Source: Corella eumyota
Lineage: Eukaryota; Chordata; Ascidiacea; Phlebobranchia; Corellidae
Assembly: GCA_963082875.1 (NCBI GenBank)
Contig: OY720098.1
Coordinates: 17,794,001-17,858,000, forward strand
Direction: 5' to 3'
Length of the DNA stretch: 64,000 bases
Shown: positions 49,594-62,444 of the stretch, piece by piece
Layout of the letters: the number at the start of each line of letters is the position of its first letter
Numbering within the stretch: position 1 is the first letter of the stretch
The notes under the pieces: generated by a model
The model's input: only the letters and a program-made list of their open reading frames with translations
The model's database searches: none
Told to the model about the DNA's origin: nothing
Program-made: the position numbers and the translations under genes

Positions 49594-50612
49594 TTTTTAA
49601 AACAACAAAATTATAAATTACAAAAACTCTAACTTTTAGTCCGCCCTGAAGTAGATCAAACTGCACAAAATTGTGCTTGCCATTCAATAGCGTAGACGTA
49701 AGATGCCTAGATTTATTTTACAATCGCCAGGCAAGCTTTAATTTACCAAGTGTTGAAAAAGCAAAATAAGCTGACTTACCTTCTAACTTTTTCCATGCTT
49801 TGCCTTTTTGTTAGCGGCGGGTTGCTTATCACAGAATCCGAGAACACGTGTGCCTTCGATTCAAAACCCGTGTCAGCGTGCGCAGCGTTCATTGCGCAAT
49901 TAGGACGACGTTTTTGTGTGACGTCACAAAAATGTCTGCGATGAGGCAACACTTATTTAAAAAAAATATATTGAACAATATTTTAAAATGTTGATTTTTT
50001 ATGAATATGATTTTTTTAAGTTCTATTGTTTTAACTCTTCCTACATTGTTTTGTAAAAGAAATTGTTTTTTTTTAAATTTATTTTACCATCGCCATTGTT
50101 TTACATTGTCTTTTCTTAACATAATACTTTTATTTTTATAATTAACAGTTTGTCTAATATTAATATATATTGTTAGATTAAAAGAAAAGCACAATTTTAG
50201 CTTTTTATTATTTTATTGCAAAAATTGATATACAAAACGTCAAATCAAAAATTAAAAACACAGTTTGTATAAAACAGCAAGCAAGTTAACATAATAACAA
50301 AAATTTTTGTAAAGTCGAACTAAATGTTAAAAATACTAATAATAAAAACTACGCAAATTACATCAAAATTCAAAAACAGCATTCAAAAGTTTGTTTTTTT
50401 CAGCTTTTGAAATCTGTAAACACATGATAAAAAATTATTATAATAATTAGTTGTCGTAAATTAGGTTTTGGATACCTTAGAACAGATATACCATCATATA
50501 ATACTACATTGTTAAACACAACATGATTAATAAAAAGTATTGTTAAAAACTTGATTAATCAAAACTACCTACAGCACAAATACGTGAGCAAAACTTTTTC
50601 TACCTCTCCAAT
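49594..50612. other. Spacer between the bHLH start and the chitin synthase stop
   Basis: This 1-kb stretch must hold the bHLH promoter and the chitin synthase 3' UTR. Its only distinctive part is the GC-rich block at 49,784-49,955, described separately. The remainder (49,960-50,600) is AT-rich and featureless to my eye. Confidence 0.6.
49784..49955 (-). promoter_or_regulatory. GC-rich block with CRE palindrome upstream of the bHLH gene, copy A
   Basis: A 172-bp block about 190 bp upstream of the bHLH start codon is nearly identical to 61,528-61,693. By eye the two differ by three single bases and one 6-bp gap. It contains a full CRE, tgacgtca (49,919-49,926), inside a near-palindrome of tttttgtg and cacaaaaa, and an E-box cacgtg (49,845-49,850). 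It is open in one frame, but all three substitutions between the copies would change an amino acid and the gap adds two more. A protein is therefore unlikely. I read it as a promoter or enhancer block, placed on the strand of the bHLH gene. Confidence 0.6.
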
Positions 50613-53600
50613 TTACTTAAGATTGGATGCAGATGATAAATGTGAAGATGAAGACCATCTAGAAAAAATGAGGTAAACAAATTTTAAAATCATTTTTTAA
50701 CACGTAAATATATAAGCGAAATTGCAAATAACAAGAAATTCATTTCCAGACAATATTTAAATGTATATTTGGATTTAGTTCAATTAATAAGGTATTTAAA
50801 ATGAAGAGTTTGACCCAATAATTTAGTAAAATTAAGAAGTCTTAGTTTTTATTACCTGTGTGCCACCATGCATATAAACTGAATCACTATAAGGACCATG
50901 ACAAAAACAAAAAAGGCAAAAAAAACTGGATTTACCTACAATAAAATCAAAAAATTATTTAAAATTGCATTAGAACGCAATCCTGTTTCAAGTTAAGTTT
51001 ATAATTTATAAAAAAAATTTTAAACGTTTCTAAATGAGAAGAATTTTTTCTACTGCCATGCCGCAGTTTTTTTTAGATAAGCAGCTATTGACACTTACTT
51101 CAAAAACAGACAATAAAAATAATCAAAAAATATTACCATGTTTTTTTAAAATTAAAACAGTGCAATTCGTCTTAACATACGATCATTTCATGCTTTTTAA
51201 AGTCGTCTACCCACCTTAAGGACAAATAAAAAAAAATACTATCAAACATAGTCAAAAAATAGACTTACCGATATTCGAGTTTCATCAATGTAGAACACAA
51301 AAGCATTGTCAGTTCCATAAAGTTGAAGGGTGAAGTTAAGACCCAACCACAACGCATTTGCAAGAAAGTAAGCACCGTTTGTTTTGTTGCGAAAATTTGT
51401 AAGATCCCCTTAACAAGGAAAAATAAATTTGTAAAAATTCTTAATTAGACAAAGTATGTAGTTGGTTTGTAGTTTGCGTTGTCCTTTAAGTTTTAACAAC
51501 TAAGTTGGAACTTTGGATTGTTTAGGTTTTACTTTTTTTACAGTGGTGCTACGCAAAATATCCGTTGTTTATTACAATTAATTGCAGTTTACAATTTTAA
51601 AACACCTTATTTATTTATATAATTATGTTGAACTTAGATGCCCACAACATATTTACATACCAGTTATTCTTGCCTTTTCTTGTTTATTTTCGTTCAAAGG
51701 ATACAAATATTTGTCGATCAAGTACTTCCAGAAGTCTTGTTCTTCGTTGTCAAGATATCTGCAAAAAAGTTTTGTGTTTTGTTGATGTTTTAATATTTAT
51801 ATTCCCTTAAACCATTTTATTTTTATTCTTAATGTAAACAATACCATAAACCAGCGGTCGGCAACCACCGGGCCGCGGACCGGTACCGGTCCGTGAGCAG
51901 TACGTTACCGGGCCGTATTTTTTTCAGGTTTAATGATTAGAAACAGAAACGTATTTTTTTTTATTTGTAAGCTTATTTTGTCGTAGAAACATTTAAAAAT
52001 GTTTTTTATCGATTTGATGAAGGAATAAATTGCTTTAAACTAATTTGCGTCCCTTGAAACATCATTATTAGCTAAACTAATTGATTACTTTCACCCGAAA
52101 ATGCCAAAAAAAAGTTTAAAGGCTGGTCCGCGAAAAAGATTCCAGTTTTAAATCGGTCCGCAGTGCGAAAAAGGTTGCCGACCCCTGCCATAAACAACAC
52201 TTTAGAACAATATTGCTGCTTGAACAGGAATGCTTGCGACCAATAACCAGATTTAACAAGTCGATACTAACATTTATGTAATAAAACTTTGGGTTAAAAA
52301 ACTTTAACAAATAGCTTACTCAATAGTTCCATTTTTTAGCGGCCCTTCGGTTGACCAATACAACATTTTCTCATTCTCATAATCTTCCATCGATTTACTG
52401 GTTATTGGTGTAGTCATATTTGATTGTTTATAAACGGATTGCTCATTTGACATAGTTGGCTTTTGTTTAATAATTCCGGACTGTTGCTAAAATTTGTTAA
52501 ATATTTTTATACAATATAGTAAAAAAAAGAAATAGCAAATGAAAACTTTATAACCCAGATCATTCCACATTTACATTTTTTTATGAGTAGCCATGCCTAT
52601 ATTTATGAATAATTACATACTTTTTAATTCGTTAGCATATACCTTAAAAATGTTAAGCCATATACAAAAAAAGTAACAGCTCATATTATGAAATTTATAT
52701 AAGGCTATTGTGCTACCTGTAACACCTGTTTCTTATTTTCTGCATCAGCAGCAACTGTTTGTGATGATTTCACTTCTCGAGTTCCCCAAGAAACGTTGTG
52801 CATGTTTGTTAAACTGTTGTTTAAATTGTATCACACTTGATTTATGTATTTATATATAAGGATATAGTTATTTAATGCGAGAAAAATACGACTTAATATT
52901 AACAATTAGTTAACTTTTCTTTTTGACCTAGTCTCATTTCAATATCTATTTACCATTTAAGTATTACTTGATTCATTACCTGTACACAATTAACAAGATG
53001 AAAGCTGATGGAACACAAATGTAATAAAGAATTCCGTGAATCAAACACACCATTTCTTGTGGGTGAACTATGCCAGTAAAAACGTACAAGCCAACCAGCA
53101 TGATCATAAACAATGCGTTTGGATCCAGAATAACTAAATTAAATAAATTTATCAATAAATAAATTAGGGCAGCAGTGGATATTTACACAAAACATAAGTA
53201 AGCTAACTTGTTTTCGCAATGGCTGCCACAACCCAAACTATGACTCCCATCATTACAAGTGAATATATTACTGTTAAAATACCAGCAACTGTAACCTGTA
53301 ACAATTGTTTTGCTTTATAACATATAACTAAAAAAAGGTTAATAAAATTTGGCAATTTAGAATATTTTTGAGTTAAACTTTTTTATAAACTTACTTGAGT
53401 ATCCGCTGATGTTGTATAACAAACTGCAATAAATATTATTACAGGCATAAGTGAAACAAATAGCGCTAGTTTAGCATCCCAATTAAAAATGGATTGAAAT
53501 GCTGATGTAATTATTAAAATAATCTTTGCAGGACCTAGAATTGCAGAGGCCATCAGACCAAACTAAACAAATAAAAATGTTGGTTTACAATTGTTGCATG

Positions 53601-56600
53601 TTACGATGTTACTAAATTTTGTTAAATCTAAATTAAGTTTTAATTAACCACATAAGAAGTTTTGTTGTTTATTTTTAAGATTAGCTACATTGTAGATTTA
53701 TTTATATATATTCGATTTCTGAGTTTTGTTGTACAATTTGTATATTTACTTGATAACCAATGTACACCCATGATATGTATGTATTGTTTTTCACAGTATA
53801 TTTGGCGTCTAACAATATGTCGAAAATATTGGCCATAGTGGAAGGGACCCACCTTTAAAAGAGTAAAAGATTTAAAAAAAATTCTTACTACACATTAAAA
53901 CGCTATACATTAACTTTAAAGTTATATTTTTAAGTAGGCTTAATATATTTTAGTTACATTATAAAAATACTATCAATACATACTTAACTTTTGTTAATTT
54001 AACAAATTTATATTATCGAAACGACTCTATACCTTCTTCTCTGGTTATAAAATTCTTTGAAGTCCTCAGGAGCGAATGTAAATGAATCGGAAGCAGCGCT
54101 GTATTCAATTCGCCATCCTTGCTTTAATAACAAAGTACATAACCATCTATCTTCGCCTGTATTAAAAAGATGCTAATAACTTGTAAATAAAATATATGCC
54201 TGTTTTTTAATTTTTTTTATTAATGTAAGAAAAAAATTAGTAAAATGTGTTTGACACTTTTTGAAAATATTTTCCAGGCATAGGATTGGAAGAGGTAAGT
54301 TTTGTTAAGGCTTTGGTTAAATTAGGATGAAAAAGGGTATAGTATTGTTAGTGCAACAGTATAGGTAAATATTGTTAATAATGTTATTACTTTGGTTATA
54401 TACGCAGTTTATGTTACATACCCAGGTCCCACTGTACGTATTGCCAAGGCTTTGTAGCAGGTTTAGTGTATTGGTTTATGACGTTGACATCTGCCAAAGC
54501 CATGCCTCGATAAACGCTGAAACATCCAGGACAACACAGAACACAACCAAGCACGTGTTCGGCTGTTTTTTGAAGAAAATGCCCAACAGCGTACTCAAAC
54601 TTTTGAAACCATATAACTGGGCCAGAACCTAAATAATATCAAAAAAACTTAATTTTAGTTTCCTAATAATATCACAAATTATAAATATATTGTAATTAAA
54701 CATACATTTATTTATAAATACAGAAGTTTAAAAAAATAAAACCTTTAGGATGAATTCTTCCGCAAGCGGCTCCTAGGTCAGGATTTTTTTTCATTTGATC
54801 AAGAAGGAGAAGTACAGCATCAGGTTGAAAGTCCATATCACCATCCAAGGCAAGAAAAAACAGATTTTCCAGATTAATTAATTTCTTGGCGGCTTGTACG
54901 TAACCAAGTATGTAGTACATGTACATGCACTGAGACCAACGTTTTCTGTGCCTGTAATTTACAACAAACTTTTAAAAATTAAGATATAAAAATTCGTTAT
55001 TATGCGTTTTTATCATATTTAAAAAAAGATTTTTAAGAAAAATCAAACAAAGGTTTATTGATGTTTGTACTGTTATATTAAAGGCCATGCAAATACCTGA
55101 AGTTACAAGATATATATATATTTATGCTTATGTTTACTTACTATAAATGTAACAGGAAATAAAACATGATTCGATATGTATACTAAATAAATTTGTTTTA
55201 ACATACTTTAAAAAATAAACAAATAGTTCAAACTGATTATACGAAAATTACATTCGTTAAGCATAGATAATTTACCTAATCTTGTCCTTGTCTTTTAAAT
55301 GCACAATCAGAAGATTTCCATGCGGCAAAACAAACTTTAACCTACCTCCATAAGGTGTGGGATATATTATTGGTGGTGACATATTATAAGCTTCATCGAG
55401 TTCTTCTTTACTAAAATATAAAGTAAAATAGTGTGTTATACACAACAAACATAAAGCAGGTAATACATATTTTATTCTGGTTATTGTAAATTAAAACTTT
55501 ATCAACTTACTTTGCAACCAACGGGATAAGTTCACATAACTTTTGGGCGAATCGATTGGTTTTAACTTCTTTCGTTGGAGTATGCTCCATTGCATCGTCA
55601 AACATCAAATGAATCTCAAAATTGTAATAATCTGGATCTTTTTGTGCGTTCGCACGCCTTTGTCCTTGATCTTTATCCAATCTTAAGAAGTTTAAACAGT
55701 TCATAATAATAAAAATAGTAAATAAAAAAAATAACGACAATATTACTTTTTTAACATAAAATTAAAACAACATACAACATCTAGTAAGTTATTGTTAATT
55801 GGTATTATTTACAATCTACAAATCTTTAATCAGCGATTAAACAGTACCAACAGATCAACAACACACTATATTGACAAAGACACTTCTTGACTAAACCAAG
55901 GTCAAAGTAGCAAAAGTCGTTCCAAAATTAAAATGCGTAGTAGGTGCCACTACATTAAGTTAAAAGTTACCTCATCATAGATGTAAGCAACATTGTCATC
56001 TCTTGTTCAGTTTCATGCCACATAGTAGCACAAAGATATAGGTTTGGAATCAACTTTTTGCTGTTTGAGATTGTTAACCTCCTCGTCTTCTTTGGTGATG
56101 CTCTTTTTAAATGACCTAAGTCACTTGAAATATTAATACGAAATAAAATTATTTACCATTTAAAAAAATTGACATCTTTATACAAAACCGTTATTTTAAA
56201 AACAATGATACATTTAAATTAAATGATATATTAAACATGTAAGAAAAATTTACCTAATTTTATTTTTATTTTGTTTTAGCTTTTCTTTAACATTATTTTT
56301 TGGTCTACTGTCTGGGCAATTATGATTAAACAGTCGTCTGCTGAGCACGAGTAGTTGATCAATAAACGGTTTAGAGTATTTTTTTTCAAAGAATAAAATT
56401 CCAGTTCTATAAACCATAAATTAAAGTAAACAATTATACAAAGCTTTAGTTATTGATTACTGGTTAAGCTTAAAAAAAACATTTTCTACAACATATAAGT
56501 TATACCTTTCTAGTTGATTTTGTTTTAAGATAATAACAACAGTCGATAGCCATCCGATTACTAGACCAATAACAACGATGATTGCCATTGTAGCACTTGC

Positions 56601-59600
56601 ACCAATATTATCTTTTGTTGGATGTAGCAATATGTTCCAATTTATAAAGTATTTATCAGCTTTGCTACAACCAGTCAAACCTAAAAAAAGTTTTTAAGTT
56701 ATTTATGCAATAAAGATATTACAAAGTAGTTAACATATTGCAGATATTACAAAGTAGTTAACATATTGCTTAAAATCTCGTTGGTAACAAGTTTTTTCTC
56801 TTAAAAGACTCTTTATTTAAACAGACAAAAACTATATCTTATGACCAACAAATTGTCCCACTTGCCAAAAAAGTTTAGTTACAAACATTTACGCTACTAA
56901 ATTTTTACTTGTAAAGTTTTACAAAAGATCAAAAATTTTGAATACTTTACAACACAATTAATGATTCCAAGTGATTTAAAATTTGACTACAACACAACTT
57001 TTAAATATATCATTTACCCATAAACTCTACTACAGACTTTTCCTGAGCGCCTAATACGCCGCTAATGCCAGCAACAAATGGTGTAACTAGTAAAATTGAA
57101 AACGTGTAGGACCATTTCTGAATACCTGTGAGACAGGCTACTTGGCCAAAATAAAAGATTGCGACAGAGCATATTGCTTGCGTAATTAATACATAGCCAA
57201 GTTTGATAATAATTGGCGTTCTGCAAAAAAAAGAAAATCTTGTTAAAACGGCGTTGTTTAAAAATAACTTTTACATTTTGATCTATAAACATTTTTTTCC
57301 ATCGAAATCTAAGTTAAAATACATCAATTTAGCATACTATAGTCCCCAACATGCAATTGTGATATGTAACATACACTATTTTTTGAGTCGTTGTTGATTG
57401 ATTAGACAAAAGTCCAATAATTTCCAAATATGAGTAAGAAGAAAAAGATCCATTACTAACAAAATAAGTACCATTCTCTGGTACAACAAACACAAAAAAT
57501 GCCATTCCAGTTAATATCGAGCATTTGATCAATGAAAACAAGAAAGAGACGTGAAAACGACACAAGTTTAATCTTTTTTGCAATCTGGAAGCTTTAGTTA
57601 TAAAGGATTTTGTAATGTTGAATCTGTCGATTAAGTTATCCAAGTAACGAAACGAGGTCAAGAATATTCCTAAAAATAAAATTATTTATATTTTTTTTAA
57701 GGAATAGGTATCGGCAACAACTTTAGGAAAAGCAGATTAAAACAGATGCTAAATGTAATAATACAAAATGTAATAGCCAAGATATCTGTCAAGTTGTTAA
57801 ATTTTAATACTTTGTTTTAAAACATTTAATGACATGGTCACCAAAAAAAATGAGAGTACAGTTACCTAACAATGCCCAAATGTATGTGCCATTCCTTCTA
57901 AACATACATCTAAATATTCTGCTTGGTTGGAAAAACTTTGCGAAGCGTAATATTAATAAAACGCATAAAAAAATCTAAAAATATTAAAATTTTTAAAAAT
58001 AAATTTTAAAAATATTAAAACTAAGTCATAACTTAGCGATAGTAAATTGATTTATAATTATTTTTGTCAAATACTTACAAAAGCTATGATTGCAAAAGTC
58101 AGATATCTTTTCTTATCATTTCTTATTTTTTTACTCTCAATCGCCCTTTTCTTTTGAGTACAAGTTTTATCCTTGGCATAAAAATGAACAATAATAGCAA
58201 CGTAATCAATTACTAGAATCAATATAAGGGCTGTAGTGACATCCATAAATGGAAGAACTTTAAATAAAAGAACTCCTTCGCCAATGCAATGTAGTACCTT
58301 CCATAGACCACGCTATAAAGTATAGTTTAGTATTGAAGTTTAAATAATATTTACATATTATGTTATAAATTTTGACTACTAGTAATTTTGTTTTGTTTAT
58401 TTTTTTTTAAATTTCTTACCCAAATGACAGTTTTCATCTCCAATGAACTCTCATGCTTCATAACAATGCGATACAAGCTGTAACACATAGTCATAATTTC
58501 AGGAAACAGCGCCATGAACAGCAACATCATAAATGCCCATGCTCTTATAACATCATATTGCAAAGCATCAACTCCAATATCTTGTTTCATGGTAACTTTA
58601 TCGCCCACAAAAGGCTTAGCAGCGTTGATTAAGATTATTAGACAGGCCTAATAAATAAAAACAGAATGTTTAAACCACGTTTAATCATCGCTGTAATAAT
58701 ATTTACGCTAAGATTTATTGCCCTACGTAATTGGTTGTTACTTTTCTAAATCAATAACGACCACTTTAAACATATTTAAATGGGATAGGATAAAGTAAGG
58801 TTACCCAGGACTCTTCATACTTAATTTTTTATCGTACTTAAGACCTGTTGCTATTAGATATGCTTTTACCTTGTTTGTTACCCCTGCAAGAAACACAACT
58901 GATCCGAATATAAAGAAGGAAAACAACTTAAAGGTTTTGGTGAAAAAATTAAGAGTGATGGAGCTTGTTGAGTGATTTTCCGAAGGTTCGCACACAAACT
59001 GATCGTACGGAGGTAACTCATTATTTTTAAAGTTTCTAAAACAAATATTTTAAGTAAATTTAAGTAATTGCGTTTAAATATAATTTATTGCGTAAAAATA
59101 TATATAGAATTGAAATATTGACAAACAATTTGCTTACTTGTTTTCTTCTAGCAGAAATTCGCCAGTTGGTAAATGATTCGTCTCAATTTCATTTTCGTTC
59201 TTGCACTCTATGTGTTAAAAAAATAATATTTTAAATAAAACATATTTTTCTAATTTTTAGACTTCCAAACAAATTTATCGGGACTTAAAGTATGTTGTAG
59301 TAATAATAATGATAATATTAATGAAGAAAAGAAAATATTTTTTTTTGGTTGTGCATCGCGACAGAAAAGTATTGTAATTCTCAAAGACGATCGATGTGTT
59401 TTTTAAAAAGTTGTTTATTTATTGCTTTTTGTTTGTTTTATTTTATTCCTTTTTAATTTTTTAAGAAGCTAAGTCTGTGTTTCATAATTGACATACATAA
59501 TAGAAAGAAGAAAGACTTTGTTAATAGACTATGTCCTTAAGGTCGCGGTTATCAAATTAAAGTACTTTTAGTCCGTCCTGAATTTATTATCATAAAATAA

Positions 59601-60328
59601 ATCAAAATAGATATAAAGTTATAATATTAACTTGTTACAAAGACTAATTCTCCTGAAAGGTTATCCAAAAAGGTTATAAGTAAGATAATATTGTTAGCAT
59701 AAGTATTGTAAGTAGCTTGTTAAGATCTAATTTAAAACCAAGTAAATAATTGTAGAAACTTCCGTAGATAACCATATGTTTAGTGACAGTGAATAACACA
59801 TTAAACATTACGACATAAGATTTAGGAATTGATTCTCACTGCCACTCGACAGTTTATTATTTAAGATGGACACACAATTTACTTGCTTTTACATAGACTA
59901 AAACTGTTTCTTTTATGTAATATTAATAATATGAAATAAACGAGTTTTTCGAATATATAAGTTGGATATTTACCGGCATTTAAATTATTCTTGTAAGGAG
60001 AATGCCGTGGCTTGCTGCCCACCTTTGGGCTTTCGGGTTTTAAAGATCCTTCAGATGGGGGGTAAAAAATATCGGGCCCATATTCATTATCGAAATGATC
60101 AGATTTTGTTTGATCAGACGTGAGAAACCTTTTTAAATAACAAAATCTGTATTTATTATATGTATACGTATAGATTTGCAGCTTTAAAAAACAAACCTTA
60201 TTGAATCAAGGCCTAAATTGTAAAATGTTTAAAAATGAACAGACTTACCTTTTAGCTAGATCGACGTTTGGACCACTTGCTGGTGAAGAATTACTTATCA
60301 CGATCTCTGAGAACGCTTCAGCACCCAT
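50613..60328 (-). CDS. CHS: Chitin synthase (animal type, family 2 glycosyltransferase, multi-pass membrane)
   Basis: Twenty-seven exons join in frame to about 1,332 residues: 60249-60328, 59974-60128, 59138-59207, 58870-59035, 58420-58647, 58079-58312, 57866-57974, 57375-57669, 57018-57220, 56506-56680, 56254-56406, 55971-56123, 55511-55681, 55276-55410, 54743-54951, 54422-54628, 54033-54156, 53750-53852, 53395-53562, 53208-53295, 52980-53133, 52726-52813, 52320-52486, 51661-51758, 51269-51408, 50856-50935, 50613-50658. It polymerises UDP-GlcNAc into chitin and extrudes it through the plasma membrane. An acidic cytosolic N-terminus (1-115) precedes many membrane segments. The catalytic part shows CATMWHE, PTPYGGRL, RKRWSQ, LDGDMDF (DGD at about 812-814), CCPGCFS, EDRW (916-919) and QRRRWVPST (from 953). 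Then come further membrane segments, SWGTRE (1135-1140), FWKYLIDKYLYP and a last membrane segment before a short tail. All catalytic motifs are present and no myosin domain is seen. Exon 22 has two in-frame donors 9 bp apart. Confidence 0.95.
51852..52187. mobile_element. Non-autonomous hAT-like element in a chitin synthase intron
   Basis: The 336-bp element has inverted ends cagcggtcggcaacc / ggttgccgacccctg and a perfect 8-bp target duplication, ccataaac (51,844-51,851 and 52,188-52,195). The ends match the CAGGGGTCGGCAACC type common to hAT elements of many animals. Subterminal GC-rich stretches (gggccgcggaccgg, ggtccg repeats) flank an AT-rich core. No transposase is encoded. The different ends and interior show it is a different family from the aggtgggcac elements. 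Confidence 0.93.
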
Positions 60329-60788
60329 TATAACAACCAGTAATTACAGATGCAACAGCTTTTTTTTAAAACAACAAAAATAAAGTTATTTCGTGTTAAA
60401 GGTTTATTTTATAAAAAGTAGTTTAATTTGGCGTTATTATCAAGTTATAATACTTTTAAAAACTTTAAGGCTTTTAATTATTTCAAATAACATGCGTTCC
60501 AATCGAAATAGCAAAAAAATTAAATTAACTTGTAATTTTTTTATTTAAAATATAACAGACCTAAAACTTTAACCAATTAAATAAAATTTGTATGTATATT
60601 TATCGCATTCTAATATAGTTTTTATATAATACTTTAGAAATACAGTTTGCCAACGAAACTAACAAGAATTTAATTAACAACCCAAGAACAGACGGTTAAC
60701 TTTGACTTTTCAAAATCTTATCCTACAAAAATCTAGCGTAATTTAAAAGAATGAAGTAACGATAAAGTTTATAAATCTTAAATTTTAA
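60329..60788. promoter_or_regulatory. Presumed chitin synthase promoter region
   Basis: This AT-rich stretch of about 460 bp lies between the chitin synthase start codon and the diverged bHLH copy upstream. The promoter and 5' UTR should lie here. No clear motif is seen. Confidence 0.4.
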
Positions 60789-61339
60789 TTACCGCTGTTG
60801 ACAAACTGATAAAGGAGCCATGACTGTTTGTTTCAGTAGAGATTTTGTAACTTTCTCCATATTGACAAAATGTGGAATCAAAGCTCTTGATTGATCCGAA
60901 GAATTGATTTTTTTCTTCTACGAATTTACATATTGCAAACATTACCTACAATACATACATTGGGGTTACACATAAAGTTGTTGTACTTAAAAAAGATGTT
61001 ACAGTTACGTTATTTAAAAACAGTTACGTTTTATATAATTTATACAAAAATTTAGATATTTACATACTGCCTACGATTTATATGATACATACATACTTTA
61101 TGGTCTTTAAAATACCTGGGGCCTGTAAATAACATGTAAACCATTGTTTTTAATATTTGATTTCATGATATACCTTTCTTTAAAAAATACACAAAATTCC
61201 TTTTTTTAGAAAAAGTTGCATTGTTACATGCAACTATTTTAAATTAACAACAATTATAAATTAAAAAAATTGATTTTTTATTATGCGAAAAAGAAGAAAC
61301 GTTGGTTGTACTTACGATCGAATACAGCGCATGTTTCAT
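60789..61339 (-). pseudogene. Diverged second copy of the 5' end of the SOHLH-like gene
   Basis: Exon 2 of the bHLH gene has a diverged relative at 60,789-60,917, also after an acceptor (cgtag). It reads KKKINSS-DQSRALIPHFVN then MEKVTKSLLKQTV, against RRRINNSLDQLRTLLPYSVN and MKKDMASLLEQTV. A short exon at 61,316-61,339 (MKHALYSI, donor gtaagt) aligns with the end of exon 1 and joins exon 2 in frame to a 50-residue open reading frame. The later part of helix 2 is replaced by MAPLSV, with a helix-breaking Pro. None of exons 3-16 is found nearby. It is either a decaying partial duplicate or a tiny HLH-only peptide gene, and I lean to the former. Its upstream block (61,528-61,693) is nearly identical to that of the parent. 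Confidence 0.65.
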
Positions 61340-61527
61340 CTTTTCTAACTCATTATTGGCTGTTTGACAAAGTTTAAAATCTGATTCACAGTAAATGCTT
61401 AAGTAGAGCTATACTAAAAAAGAAATTGTGCTACAGCGTAAATGCATTCGTTTTTAACTTCTTCAAATATTCAACCTTTAAACTAGCTTTAATTTGTTGA
61501 AAGGGCTATATGAACAGGCTTACATTG

Positions 61528-61693
61528 TAACTTTTTCCATGCTTTGCCTTTTTGTTAGCGGCGGGTTTCTTATCACAGAATCCACGTGTGCCTTCGATTT
61601 AAAACCCGTGTCAGCGTGCGCAGCGCTCATTGCGCAATTAGGACGACGTTTTTGTGTGACGTCACAAAAATGTCTGCGATGAGGCAACACTTA
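61528..61693 (-). promoter_or_regulatory. GC-rich block with CRE palindrome, copy B
   Basis: This is the 166-bp counterpart of 49,784-49,955, about 190 bp upstream of the diverged bHLH copy and so in the same relative position and orientation. It keeps the CRE tgacgtca (61,657-61,664) with its palindromic flanks and an acgtg core. The sequence match ends abruptly on both sides. Confidence 0.6.
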
Positions 61694-61843
61694 GTTTTTG
61701 CAAAAAAATTATTAAATTTTGATAATTTTTGCAGGACAATTTTGCTAAATTTTTTATTGTTTCTAGCATTACAACTGTTGTTGAAACAATTGTTTATTTG
61801 TTACCTTTTTTTGTTCATTTTGCAATAAGCGATATGTTATATT

Positions 61844-62444
61844 CAAAGGTGGGCACTAAACCGTTAATGCGTTAATCGTTAATTAACGAAGTTAAATTTT
61901 TTGATAAAATTTAACTTTTAAGTCAACTTTAAAAATCGTTAACGGACCTGTTAACTTTCGTTAAATTGTGCTTTCGTTAAATTAAGTCCGTTAATTTAAT
62001 ATTTTTACAAGTTTACCATGGTAATATAAAAGTATATATGTTTTATTTTGCCGTTTATGGGGTTTAATCGTTTCAATTTTAAACGATGTATTGACGATGT
62101 ATTGACTGACGTATAAACGATGTATTGACGATGTATTGACTGACGTATAAACGATGTATTGACGACGATGACGATGTATTGAAATTTTAAACGATGCAGT
62201 TTTGAAAACGTCATTTAAACTTACGTTCGTGTAGTTAAAATATCAACTAAGATAAAAACTGCTGTTTTTTTAAAAATACGGTTGTTTCTTTGTTTGTTTT
62301 ATTTATATTTTAACGTTAACGTTTATCGATAACTACCGTTACATTTTGTTTAATTTAACTTATTAACGTTAACGAAGTTAATGTACTATGTAACGAATTA
62401 CCACTTAACGAAGTTACTTTCTCGGTTAACTGTGCCCACCTTTG
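61844..62444 (-). mobile_element. Non-autonomous hAT-like DNA transposon, copy 2
   Basis: This 601-bp relative of 20,682-21,231 is in inverted orientation, with ends caaaggtgggcac / gtgcccacctttg. The 8 bp outside each end (gttatatt and aatataac) are reverse complements of each other, so no direct target duplication is visible. Near 62,085-62,182 it contains an internal tandem repeat of acgatgtattgac and tgacgtataa units that the first copy lacks. Confidence 0.88.

Noticed and set aside
49750-49944. Open frame of 64 codons, with a similar one at 61,494-61,682, as a duplicated small secreted protein
   Set aside because: The three base changes between the copies would all alter the protein, and the gap removes two residues. 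The match stops abruptly at both ends, and the block sits where the bHLH promoter should be. Protein-level constraint is not seen.
54372-54632. Plus-strand open frame of 86 codons
   Set aside because: It is the antisense shadow of chitin synthase exon 16, whose minus-strand frame matches the family strongly.
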